Shown one piece after another: positions 1 to 8,594 of a stretch of 64,000 nucleotides of DNA. This DNA is from Synechococcus sp. UW179A (lineage in GTDB: Bacteria > Cyanobacteriota > Cyanobacteriia > PCC-6307 > Cyanobiaceae), in assembly GCF_900473965.1 (NCBI RefSeq), contig NZ_UCNJ01000018.1, forward strand, positions 1-64,000, given 5' to 3'. The translations under genes and the position numbers were made by a program. Numbering within the stretch: position 1 is the first letter of the stretch; every line of letters begins with the position of its first letter. The notes beneath the pieces are model-generated. The model had not been told where the DNA came from and ran no database searches. It worked only from the letters and a program-made list of their open reading frames with translations.

Positions 1-30
1 CGAGACAGCCTGAGGCTGAAGTCTCTAAGA

Positions 31-50
31 GATTCAGCTTGAGCTGAATC
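31..50 (+). other. perfect hairpin upstream of a terminator
   Basis: An 8-bp perfect inverted repeat (GATTCAGC, loop TTGA, GCTGAATC) lies directly before the terminator at 55-80. It is probably the structured 3' end of a transcript that begins left of the window, either the 3' UTR of a gene or a small RNA. No gene can be assigned because the upstream sequence is missing. Confidence 0.4.
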
Positions 51-54
51 GGAA

Positions 55-80
55 AGCCCCCTCTCACGAGGGGGCTTTTT
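55..80 (+). terminator. rho-independent terminator of an upstream transcript
   Basis: A 9-bp GC-rich stem, AGCCCCCTC / GAGGGGGCT with loop TCAC, is followed by a T run. It ends whatever transcript enters from the left. A very similar structure ends the next gene at 2340-2365. Confidence 0.8.
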
Positions 81-258
81 GTTGGCTACTCCTTCCAGGG
101 CGCATGCAAGCCATGCTTGTTCGTTTCTCCAAGTCTGTTGGCTTGTTTGGATTGAGATCCTGAGACTGGATAATTGATTGCAATGTTTAATCATGAAATC
201 TCACAAAAGGTTACTTTGAATATTTTTGGGCTAGCTTGAGTTCAGAGGAAGAAAGTCA

Positions 259-2208
259 GTGCTGAAGGTCCTTGGATTTAAAAAACCGATATCCAATCAA
301 ATCAAGCCTTTGCTTGGCATCAATTCAGGCCCAACTCCGTTTGGTCAAGGAGAACCTAATTTTGCCAATGTCTCCAAGCAGTATCAGCAATTAGGGATTG
401 AAAGCATCCGCATAGAAGACCTGTCGAATGGAACTTTCGATGTGATGTACTTTTTCCCAGATCAACAAGCTAATCCTGACGACCCTTTGTCTTATCAGTG
501 GAGGCAAACTGACGAAAATTTTCGGGATATTATTGATCTAGGAATGGATCCTTTTGTTCGCGGAGGCCTGAGCTGGCGCAACATGGTCAGCTGGGGAGCG
601 TATGGATTGAACGAGCCAACCGGTTACCCCGGATATGGCCCCTTCTGGTCAGGTGAAAGGCCGCTTTCGACAACAATGTTGGACAAAGGCGTCGAAATTT
701 TTGAAAAACTCCTTGAGCGCTACACAGATGAAGACCTGTGGGGATTTAATCCTTTAGAGCATGGTTATTTTGAAATCTGGAATGAGCCGCAGATTATTGG
801 CATTAACACTGAGATGCAGGGGGTTGATTCTCCCACGCCATACAATAAGAGCGAATTTGAATATACAGAAGAGTTCCCAAGTTACTCATGGGATGGAACG
901 CCAGAGGAGTTTTATGAATTCTTTGCTGACACAGCGATAAGACTCAAGGAATTACACCCGGAAATTAAAATAGGTGGTCCTGGTATTCACAATGTCGGCT
1001 TGGGTCTTCCTTGGACGACGGATTCAGAATATATGAATACGATCGGTGTTGAGTGGACTGAAAATTTTCTACAGTATCTAAAGGAAAGAGAAGTTGAACT
1101 GGACTTCTTTAGTTGGCATTACTACGGCACAGACCCGCAAGATTATATTGCGATGCACGACAAAGCTCATCAACTTTTGGTTGAGTATGGATATAGCGAT
1201 ACTGAACAGATTTTGTCTGAATGGAACACATCATTTGACTCTGGCAATGCCTCAACGCCCTTGGGGGCTGCTCAGGCCAGTGCCATTTGGATGGCCCTTC
1301 AAAATGATGCACCGTCTATCGCCAATGCCCATTTTTACCGTGGCGCTGATGGTCCGTTTGTTCCTGACGGCAACGGATTCCCGATTTGGATTGACAGCGA
1401 AGGGGCTTCTCCATATCAAAATAATTTTGGTGATTATGGCGTCGGCCTCATGACGTCGGATGCGTCTTTCAAGGCCAGCGCCTATGCCTACCAATCTTGG
1501 GCTGATTTGGCACGGCGTGAGAATGTTGATCTTGATTCGTTCTACTCGTCACAGCCTGGTGAGAATGGACTTTATGTGTTGGGTGGATTGCAATCAGGTG
1601 AAAAGGGTTCAGATCTACGTGTGTTGTCCACTTACTTACCCGTCGATTCTGATGACCCTCAGGAAATTATCGTTGATACAAAGGCAATGGCCAAGAAGTT
1701 TGGTCTTGCTCCTTCGTCAGTTCAGATTCTCACGCTTCCCGATGCTTTTGGTGGTTTTTCGGAAGTCGATCCGGATGATGATGGAAAGTATGTATTGCCA
1801 TCTAATGAGCTCGTGTCTATTCAATTTGAAAGCCAAGACTTTGAGGCTGATATGTTGACAAATTGGGCTCCAGAGCCTGGCTCGTTTGATGATGAGAACC
1901 TATATGTCTCTGTTCTGGAGGGGGATCAGCTTGTGGGTGATTTAGCAGCCAATCAATATGCAACATGGATGCTCATTGAAGGAGATGATTCCGATAACTT
2001 CAGCTTGGATTCGCATAGCGGCCGTCTGCTGTTTGAATCTGCGCCTGACTTTGATCGACCTAGTGACGCCGACAAAAACAATATCTATAAGCTTGCTGTT
2101 AAAGCTTTGTCGGATCAAGAAACGATTTTCCAGAATATTTATGTTCAAGTCGTCGACAACATGAAGCAGGATGGGTCTGAACTACTCCTCGATAACAGTT
2201 TTTTCTGA
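259..2208 (+). CDS. GH39-like glycoside hydrolase with C-terminal cadherin-like domain
   Basis: A 649-residue protein from a GTG start. Residues about 15-450 look like a clan-A TIM-barrel glycosidase. The acid/base motif is EIWNEP (Glu176) and the likely nucleophile is in ILSEWN (Glu321), with DFFSWHYYG between them; this is the beta-xylosidase/iduronidase-like GH39 arrangement. The last 80 residues carry the GRLLFESAPDFDRPSD signature of cadherin-like repeats common in exported marine proteins. No N-terminal signal peptide is visible, so any secretion would need another signal. Base composition is AT-richer than the neighbours and terminators flank the gene on both sides, which suggests acquisition. 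The substrate is unknown. Confidence 0.6.
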   Translation: MLKVLGFKKPISNQIKPLLGINSGPTPFGQGEPNFANVSKQYQQLGIESIRIEDLSNGTFDVMYFFPDQQANPDDPLSYQWRQTDENFRDIIDLGMDPFVRGGLSWRNMVSWGAYGLNEPTGYPGYGPFWSGERPLSTTMLDKGVEIFEKLLERYTDEDLWGFNPLEHGYFEIWNEPQIIGINTEMQGVDSPTPYNKSEFEYTEEFPSYSWDGTPEEFYEFFADTAIRLKELHPEIKIGGPGIHNVGLGLPWTTDSEYMNTIGVEWTENFLQYLKEREVELDFFSWHYYGTDPQDYIAMHDKAHQLLVEYGYSDTEQILSEWNTSFDSGNASTPLGAAQASAIWMALQNDAPSIANAHFYRGADGPFVPDGNGFPIWIDSEGASPYQNNFGDYGVGLMTSDASFKASAYAYQSWADLARRENVDLDSFYSSQPGENGLYVLGGLQSGEKGSDLRVLSTYLPVDSDDPQEIIVDTKAMAKKFGLAPSSVQILTLPDAFGGFSEVDPDDDGKYVLPSNELVSIQFESQDFEADMLTNWAPEPGSFDDENLYVSVLEGDQLVGDLAANQYATWMLIEGDDSDNFSLDSHSGRLLFESAPDFDRPSDADKNNIYKLAVKALSDQETIFQNIYVQVVDNMKQDGSELLLDNSFF

Positions 2209-2339
2209 CAAGCCTATGTTTTGACTCGATTATTGACCGCTTACTTCAGGGTTGCCTATCCCCCTTGTTGATATTTTTTTGCTCAATGTTGATGATCGCC
2301 TGGTCTCAGGCCTGACGCTTCGCTGCGATTTCTTGTAAC

Positions 2340-2365
2340 GCCCCCTCTAAGAAGGGGCTTTTTGT
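2340..2365 (+). terminator. rho-independent terminator after the GH39-like gene
   Basis: The stem GCCCCCTC / GAAGGGGC has a TAA loop and one mismatch, and is followed by TTTTTG. It closely resembles the terminator at 55-80, including the trailing GGGGCTTTTTGTTG. A TTG codon at 2362 lies inside its T run and is not a credible start for the next gene. Confidence 0.75.
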
Positions 2366-2475
2366 TGCCTTCTGCTCAGTTCAGCAACACGTTGCGTCGC
2401 CAGGAGAAGCCACCAGGTGATGTGGGGCGACAACCCAAACGTGCCTATCAAGAAACCAGACCCATTGAGCCATTC

Positions 2476-4059
2476 ATGGACATCAACCAGGTGGCGCCGC
2501 AGCTGATCGGCCAATCGCTCTGGAGCGGATGGCTCATGTTTTGGGCAACGCTGTGGCCTCTGGTGCTCGGCTTCTGCCTCTCGGGCTTGGTGCAGGCCAG
2601 TGCAAGCCGCAAGGCCATGGAACGCGTGATGGGATCACACAAGCCGGGAGCGATTCTGCGCGCCTCAGGGCTGGGCATGGTGTCGTCGTCATGCTCTTAC
2701 GCCGCCTCGGCCATGAGCAAAAACCTCTTCGCCAGAGGTGCCGACTTCATCACGGCCCAGGTGTTCATGGTGGCCTCCACCAATCTGGTGCTTGAGCTCG
2801 GACTCGTGCTGATCGTGCTGCTGGGCTGGCAGTTTGCCGCAGCTGAGTTCATCGGCGGTCCACTGATGATCATTCTGCTGACGTGGTGGGGAACCCATCT
2901 GTTCCCTGTTCGCCTCACGCGTCCGGCCCAGGAGAGGCTTCGAGAAAGCGCCATCGCCAATGCCGCGGACGACGGGTTGTCCAAACCGGAGCGTCTTGGC
3001 AGCAGGCTTCGCTCACCAGCGACCTGGGCCAACGCCGCCAGTTATGCGCTGGCCGATCTGACCATGCTGCGCAAAGAGCTGCTGATCGGCTTTGTCGTCG
3101 CCGGCATGCTGAGCGCCCTGGTGCCGGACACTCTCTGGCGGATTGTGTTCATGCAGAACCAGGGGGTCTGGACGTCAGTCCAGAACGCCTTGATTGCCCC
3201 TCTAATCGCCATCATCAGCTTCGTCTGCTCGGTCGGCAACGTCGCCATGGCTGCAGCTTTATGGACGGGTGGCGTGTCCTTCGGTGGTGTGATCGCGTTC
3301 ATCTTTGCGGATCTGATTACGTTGCCGCTGCTGTTGATCTACAGGAAGTACTACGGACCGCGGCTGGCTCTGCGCATGCTGCTCGGTCTTTGGCTCTTGA
3401 TGTCCATCAGCGGCCTGGTCGTTGAGGGTCTGTTCCGGGTCACAGGACTGATTCCCTTGACACGAATCAATGCTGGGCAAACCCTCTCGATCGGCTGGAA
3501 CAGCACCACATGGCTCAATCTGGTCGCCCTCAGCATTCTGGCGATGGCATGGTGGCTGGCTCACAACAAGGAACGCTTCGGAGGCGGTGCCGGATATGCC
3601 CTCGATCCCATCTGCGGAATGCAGGTGGAAAAAGCCAATGCACCCGCGACGCGACAACGCGACGGCAAGCAATTCTGGTTCTGCTCCGATCACTGCGCTG
3701 AGCACTTCGATCAGCAAGGCGAGCCAGAACCGAAAACCACCTCTGAGGTCGGCCAGGACAACTCTAAAAACGCTTCCAAGCCATACAGAGATCCGATCTG
3801 CGGTATGGCTGTTAACCCTGAGAAGCCGGGGAGCCGGCGTGAACACGCCAAGGAGACGATTCTGTTCTGTAGCTCACGCTGCGCGCAGCATTTCGACGCA
3901 GAGCCCGCGAAGTACGTGGAGGAGACAATAGATCCGATCTGCGGGATGCAGGTCCACATCAAGCCCTCCACGCCACATCGACAAAGAGGTCAAGTGCATG
4001 CATGGTTCTGCAGCAGCCATTGCGCCGAAACCTTTGATTCCCGAGAGGCATCAGCCTGA
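2476..4059 (+). CDS. ArsP/DUF318-like permease fused to three YHS metal-binding domains
   Basis: The ATG at 2476 starts a 527-residue protein. An in-frame TTG 114 bases upstream falls in the preceding terminator and is rejected. Residues 1-370 form about eight to ten membrane helices of the UPF0718/DUF318 permease type, with a Cys-containing SSSCSYAA segment in the place where ArsP has its Cys site. Three YHS domains follow, beginning DPICGM at residues about 377, 439 and 486. Each has a later Cys pair in an FCS.xCA.xFD pattern. YHS domains bind soft or heavy metals in copper ATPases and mercury/arsenic systems, so metal or metalloid efflux is the best inference. The substrate is not determined. 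Confidence 0.65.
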   Translation: MDINQVAPQLIGQSLWSGWLMFWATLWPLVLGFCLSGLVQASASRKAMERVMGSHKPGAILRASGLGMVSSSCSYAASAMSKNLFARGADFITAQVFMVASTNLVLELGLVLIVLLGWQFAAAEFIGGPLMIILLTWWGTHLFPVRLTRPAQERLRESAIANAADDGLSKPERLGSRLRSPATWANAASYALADLTMLRKELLIGFVVAGMLSALVPDTLWRIVFMQNQGVWTSVQNALIAPLIAIISFVCSVGNVAMAAALWTGGVSFGGVIAFIFADLITLPLLLIYRKYYGPRLALRMLLGLWLLMSISGLVVEGLFRVTGLIPLTRINAGQTLSIGWNSTTWLNLVALSILAMAWWLAHNKERFGGGAGYALDPICGMQVEKANAPATRQRDGKQFWFCSDHCAEHFDQQGEPEPKTTSEVGQDNSKNASKPYRDPICGMAVNPEKPGSRREHAKETILFCSSRCAQHFDAEPAKYVEETIDPICGMQVHIKPSTPHRQRGQVHAWFCSSHCAETFDSREASA

Positions 4060-5030
4060 GGCGATCTCGCCGGTGCTCCAGTAACGAACACGCGCCGGAT
4101 GCGATGTGATGTAGTCGTCAACAGCGGCCTCGGCCGTCTGCTCATTGGCCTGCAGCAGCAGGTCCGACATCTCCTGATCAGGCAGATGGAAACGCGTGAG
4201 GAAACCGGCCACATCCTGCATCTCCAGATCCAGCTCAGGACGACCAAGCGCATGAATCCACTCGATACCGCCGAACACGCGTTGCGGATCCTGCAGAAAA
4301 CGCAACTTGTAACGAGCGAACATCCAGTGGGGTGTCCAGCTGGTGACCACGACCCAGCGTTGCTGACGCATGGCCTGATCCAGCACCGCCGTCATTGCAA
4401 CACTGCTGGACGCCACCAGCTCCAGATCATTGAGGCGATAACTCTTGAGTGCTTCGACCGAGGCCTGATTCAGACCCGAACCGGGATCGATCCCCTGCAC
4501 GCGATTGTCGAAGCGGGCCGCCAGGGAACGATCGCGTAAATCAGCAATGGAGGTGAGATCCGCAGCAGGCACATAATCCGGAACCACCCAGCCCAGACGG
4601 CCTGAATACATCGAGCCAAAGTCGACGACCCGATCACGCACCCGCCTGTAATAGTCACGATGCGTCAACGGCAACCACGCCATCAGCATCAGATCCAGAT
4701 CACCACGGGCCAGTGAGGCGTACTGAATGCCGATATCGGCAAGAACACGCTCGACCCTCACGTCGTAAGCCTGCTGGATCACGGTCTGAGCGATGAGGCT
4801 CACCACCTCAGCATCAGCCCAGGGTGACCAACCAAGGCGCAGTGTGGGTCGTGCGGATGCCGAACCGGGCAGTGAACGGCGAGGGGCCTCCACACCTTCC
4901 TCCCCCGAGGAGGCTGAAGAACTCAGCGGGGGGAAGGAGCACTGAGCTTGACCAGACTTGCAGCGGAGATCCCCGCGACCCCAAGGCCTCCGAGCAGAAA
5001 AGCTCGTCGTCGGATCTGTCGAGCGCTCAT
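4051..5030 (-). pseudogene. frameshifted glycine/proline betaine ABC substrate-binding protein (ProX/OpuAC type)
   Basis: The natural start is the ATG at 5030. It overlaps the permease stop as ATGA and has a strong ribosome site (5035-5040). This frame encodes a twin-arginine signal (MSARQIRRRAFLLGGLGVAG) but stops at TGA 4923-4925. The rest of the binding protein (LRLGWSPWADAEVV, then GDLDLMLMAWLPLTH, typical OpuAC) continues in another frame to 4051. One extra base in the six-G run at 4928-4933 would join the two into about 326 residues. It is either a frameshift mutation, a homopolymer sequencing error, or slippage. The 3' end overlaps the convergent permease gene by 9 bases. Confidence 0.75.
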
Positions 5031-5926
5031 GAAGCCCTCCACAGAGACATCCAGGCGCGCAATCGCTCTTGAAGTGATGATCCACGACGACCGGCAAAGC
5101 TCTGACTGAGACGGTCGAGGATCACCGCCAAAATCACCACGGCGATCCCTCCTTCAAAGCCCATCCCCACATCAAGCTGCTGAATTCCACGCAACACGAC
5201 ATCACCGAGACCGCCACCCCCGATCATCGAAGCGATCACGACCATGGAAAGTGACAACATGATGGTTTGGTTGACCCCAGTCATCACGGTGGGAACGGCA
5301 TTGGGCATCTGCACCTTCCAGAGCAACTGGCGATCACTACAACCAAAGGAGCGACCGGCTTCGATGAGGTCATCAGGAACCTGAACGATTCCCAGGTGCG
5401 TCAGACGGACCACCGGCGGCATGGCAAAAATCAGGGTGGCCAGGATCGAAGGAACCGCACCCGTGCTGAACAACATCACAGCTGGAATCAGATAGACAAA
5501 AGCCGGCATGGTCTGCATCAGATCCAGGCAAGGACGCACCAGCCTCCAGACCAGTCGGAAGCGTGCCGAAAGAATGCCCAGAGGGAGGCCGATCAGCAGA
5601 GCAAGGCCTGACGCAGTCAGCACAAGCGAGAGGGTGGTGATCATCTCGCTCCACAACGCCATCGAGAGCACAAGGTTGAAACCGAGCAAAACAAACAGAG
5701 CAAAACCCCCATTGACTCGCCAGAGCCCAAGCGCCGCGGTGATCAGAGCGAACAACCAGGCTGGCGGCCACTCCAGCAACCACTGGGTGACGGAGACCAG
5801 GGCCAAGACCGAAGCCTTGATCACATCAAACAATCCCTGGGCATTGGCCAACAGCCACTCAACAAAGAAATCAATCGCCTGACCAAGCCAACCGGCTTGA
5901 TGGGCAGCAGCCAGGATCAGCGTCAC
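5027..5926 (-). CDS. proW: betaine ABC transporter permease (ProW/OpuAB type)
   Basis: A 299-residue inner-membrane permease with about six helices. The binding-protein-dependent transport signature is around GRSFGCSDRQLLWKVQMP, and a C-terminal IGGGGLGDVVLRGIQ segment is typical of the glycine/proline betaine family. The GTG start at 5926 overlaps the ProV stop (GTGA), and its own stop overlaps the ProX-like start, so the three genes are translationally coupled. The reading frame is intact, although the partner binding protein is frameshifted. The symbol is by family resemblance and substrate is inferred from the betaine-synthesis genes alongside. Confidence 0.8.
   Translation of the reverse strand: MTLILAAAHQAGWLGQAIDFFVEWLLANAQGLFDVIKASVLALVSVTQWLLEWPPAWLFALITAALGLWRVNGGFALFVLLGFNLVLSMALWSEMITTLSLVLTASGLALLIGLPLGILSARFRLVWRLVRPCLDLMQTMPAFVYLIPAVMLFSTGAVPSILATLIFAMPPVVRLTHLGIVQVPDDLIEAGRSFGCSDRQLLWKVQMPNAVPTVMTGVNQTIMLSLSMVVIASMIGGGGLGDVVLRGIQQLDVGMGFEGGIAVVILAVILDRLSQSFAGRRGSSLQERLRAWMSLWRAS
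5035..5040 (-). promoter_or_regulatory. ribosome binding site fixing the ProX-like start
   Basis: GGAGGG lies four bases upstream of the ATG at 5030 on the minus strand. It supports translation of the Tat-signal frame rather than the longer frame that could begin at 5097 and would lack a signal peptide. Confidence 0.7.
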
Positions 5927-7074
5927 GCGCTTGCCTCCATTGCGAGCAGCAATTGACGCGGGCTGATCACGCCCAGCAGCCGCTTCTCGTCATCCAGCAC
6001 TGGCACTGGCTCAGAACTGTTCGCCACCACATCAATGGCTTCTTTCACAGATGTTCCGGCTGACAACGTCTTGATGGCTGATATGTCGAACCAGCCGCGG
6101 CCTGCTCGCAAAACACCACGCAAATGCTGCTGACGATCGGTCACATACACGGTGATGTCTCCTTGGTCAGGCAGGAGTTCGTCCAGATCACACACCCGCT
6201 GATGGAGAGGAGGCTGCGCAATCGACTCCACTGTCAGAACCGACGCCACATCGACGTCGCGAAAAAAGCGTTTGACCTCATCATTGGCTGGGTGATGCAG
6301 CAACCGCTGCGCGGTATCGCACTGCAGAAGTCGCCCGTCCTGCATCAAGGCGATCCGGTCACCGATCCTGATCGCCTCATCGAGATCATGGGAAATGAAT
6401 ACCACCGTGCGACGCTGCTCTGCCTGTAGCTCCAGCAACAGATCCTGCATGTCTTTACGGATCAAGGGGTCCAGTGCGGAGAAGGCCTCATCCATCAGCA
6501 AAATCGGCGGGTCAAGGGCCAGGGCTCTGGCCAGACCAACCCTCTGCTGCATTCCCCCAGACAACTCGCGTGGGCGTTTTCGGGCCTCTGCGGCCAGCCC
6601 TACACGCTCAAGCGCCTTCATGGCACGATCGATCCTCGGCTTGCGGGGCATGCCCGCAACCTCGAGTCCAAAAGCAGCATTTTCAAGCACGCTGCGATGG
6701 GGGAAGAGCGCGAACGACTGAAAAACCATCGCCATCTGATGACGGCGCAGCTCCGCCAGCTGCTGTGTCGTCATCGCGCTCAGCGAAAAGCCCTGGACAG
6801 TCACCTCTCCCTCGCAGGGAGAGATCAGACCATTCAACATTCTCAGCAGAGTGGATTTACCTGAACCGGAAAGACCCATCACCACAAAGATCTCGCCGGC
6901 GAGAATCTCCATCGAGACATCCTGGACAGCAGCCCGCACGCCACGACTGGCATAGAGATGCTCAGGATCCACGCCTGAACGCAGCTGCTTAATCAACTCA
7001 GAGGAAGATCTGCCAAAAAGCTTCCAAACCGACTCGATAGAGATCTCTGATTGCACTTCAGAGCCTCCCTCCAA
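5923..7074 (-). CDS. proV: betaine ABC transporter ATP-binding protein with CBS domains (ProV/OpuAA type)
   Basis: A 383-residue ATPase and first gene of the importer operon. The Walker A motif GLSGSGKST is at residues 67-75, followed by the Q loop (MVFQSFALFPHRSV), signature ELSGGMQQR and Walker B PILLMDEAFSALD. The longer N-terminus before the ABC core is characteristic of ProV. The C-terminal 110 residues form a CBS pair, which in OpuA senses ionic strength and gates osmotic uptake. It is divergently arranged from the betaine-synthesis remnants at 7300-8594. The gene is intact. Confidence 0.85.
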   Translation of the reverse strand: MEGGSEVQSEISIESVWKLFGRSSSELIKQLRSGVDPEHLYASRGVRAAVQDVSMEILAGEIFVVMGLSGSGKSTLLRMLNGLISPCEGEVTVQGFSLSAMTTQQLAELRRHQMAMVFQSFALFPHRSVLENAAFGLEVAGMPRKPRIDRAMKALERVGLAAEARKRPRELSGGMQQRVGLARALALDPPILLMDEAFSALDPLIRKDMQDLLLELQAEQRRTVVFISHDLDEAIRIGDRIALMQDGRLLQCDTAQRLLHHPANDEVKRFFRDVDVASVLTVESIAQPPLHQRVCDLDELLPDQGDITVYVTDRQQHLRGVLRAGRGWFDISAIKTLSAGTSVKEAIDVVANSSEPVPVLDDEKRLLGVISPRQLLLAMEASA

Positions 7075-7299
7075 GCCTGAGCTGCTTATAGCAGTGGCCT
7101 GATCTCTGATCAGCGGTCAGGAGCCATCCGTTTGCCACAAAGGCTTCGTCCGCGTAGCTGACGGCTCTAAACGCCGAGATTAGGTTGCCAATTGAGCCCA
7201 TTTCGTAACGTCGACGTAGCTCAGAGAGTCGGTGACGAGCTGCCAGACAGCGCCGCTGCTGTCTTTCGCACGTACCCGCGCATTGACGATCTGAGCGGC

Positions 7300-7733
7300 A
7301 TGACCACACTCAGAAACCACCCGTTAGCGGAATCCGGTGATGCGCAACGCTTCGGGCAGCGACCCGAACGCGTTAAAGAAACAGGTCATTATCAACAGGA
7401 ATCCATCGAACAGTTTGCGGACCGCTGGGATCGCCTGATTGATTGGGATGCCAGAGAAGAAGCTGAGGGCAACTTCTTTGTTCGGCTACTGCACAAACAT
7501 GGCGCCCGCTCGGTGCTGGATGTGGCCAGAAGAACAGGATTCCATTCCGTCAGACTTCTGCGCGAGGGGTTCAACGCCGTGATTTGCCTGGGCAACTCAT
7601 TCACCCATCTCTTCCGCGAGCGAGATCGTCGCAAGGCTTTGGCCGAGTACTACGCGGCCACGATGATCCCGACTTCTACATGCATGTGGCTGAGGAGGAC
7701 TATCTGTTCGACACGGAAATCACAGCGATCTGA
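7300..7733 (+). pseudogene. degenerate glycine/sarcosine N-methyltransferase (GSMT)
   Basis: It begins MTTLRNHPLAESGDAQ and contains recognisable GSMT blocks: QFADRWDRLIDWDAR, VLDVA..TGFHSVRLL and AVICLGNSFTHLF. The family makes sarcosine and dimethylglycine from glycine using SAM. At about 7572 LLREGF jumps straight to AVICLGN, so the stretch that normally completes the SAM site is missing. At about 7655-7662 the frame changes, and the tail DDPDFYMHVAEEDYLF ends at TGA 7731-7733. About half of a normal roughly 270-residue enzyme remains. The usual Gly-rich SAM loop also reads VARRTGF. It cannot be active. The original stop lies three bases before the next gene. Confidence 0.8.
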
Positions 7734-7736
7734 GCG

Positions 7737-8594
7737 ATGACGAGCACCTATTCCGCAGCAGCCAGCACTGCAGCGCACTACGACGACAGTGACGATGCCA
7801 ATCGGTTTTACGCAGGCATCTGGGGCGGCAAGGACATTCATATCGGCCTCTATGAGAGCCCAGAGGAGCCGATCGCAACTGCAAGCCGTCGCACTGTCGA
7901 CGCGCTGATCGCACTGATGGGGCAGCCTCTACCCTCAAACGAAGCAACCACACTGCAGGTTGTGGACTTCGGGTCCGGTTGCGGAGGTGCAGCCAAACGA
8001 CTCCGTGGCAGCCCTGGGATCCGGGTGGACGCCATCAACACCTCCGCGGTTGAGAACAACCGACATCGGCTGCTCAATCAAGAGGCCGGCCTCTCTGAGC
8101 GGATCACTGTTCATGACGCATCCTTCGAGGCGGTGCCTCTCGCCGATGGCTGCGCCGATGTGGTCTGGAGTCAGGACGCGATTCTCAACTCCGATGAGCG
8201 TCGAATGGTGATGAGGGAAGCAGCCCGTTTGCTGAAACCAGGCGGTGTGATGGTGATGACCGACCCCATGGCAGCCGATGGCGTACAGACTGAGTAACTC
8301 ACGGCAATTCTCGATCGCATTCACCTTGCTGATCTCGGATCACCCGAGCGTTATCACCGCTGGGCAAGCAAAGTGGGACTAACAAGGACTGCTTGGCATG
8401 ACCACACACCAATGCTGATCGAGCACTACGGCAAAGTGCGCCTGGAATTGCGACGACGTCGGCAGGATCTGGAATGCAGCATCACTCCCGTTTCTCTGGA
8501 GCGAATGGACGCCGAGCGTGGCCATTGGGTTGATGGTGGACAGTCAGGAAAGCTCAGTTGGGGCTTGATGCGTTTCAACAAACCCCTGAACTGA
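7737..8594 (+). pseudogene. sarcosine/dimethylglycine N-methyltransferase (SDMT) interrupted by an in-frame TAA
   Basis: The frame is open from ATG 7737, breaks at TAA 8295-8297, then continues in the same frame to TGA 8592-8594, giving 285 codons, the usual SDMT size. The first 186 residues include the SAM motif VVDFGSGCGG and the SDMT-type VWSQDAILNSDERR. The part after the stop still reads as SDMT (YHRWASKVGLTRTAW, HWVDGGQSGKLSWGLMRF). A single C-to-T change, CAA to TAA, would explain the stop. The product normally makes glycine betaine from dimethylglycine. The truncated protein loses its C-terminal third. The downstream cupin gene starts on the SDMT stop (TGATG). Confidence 0.85.

Noticed and set aside
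2362-2475. Extended N-terminus for the YHS permease from TTG 2362
   Set aside because: The TTG lies in the T run of a terminator, and the extra 38 residues have no membrane or family character.
2883-3846. Long open frames on both strands inside the permease gene
   Set aside because: They are antisense or frame-shifted shadows of a GC-rich gene with clear YHS and membrane features in the other frame.
4926-5097. In-frame N-terminal extension of the binding protein from 5097
   Set aside because: It runs through the permease gene, is Cys/Arg-rich and has no signal peptide. The alternative frame has a ribosome site and a twin-arginine signal.
8295-8297. Programmed stop-codon readthrough in SDMT
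   Set aside because: TAA is the tightest stop and the partner enzyme GSMT is plainly destroyed, so mutation is the simpler reading.
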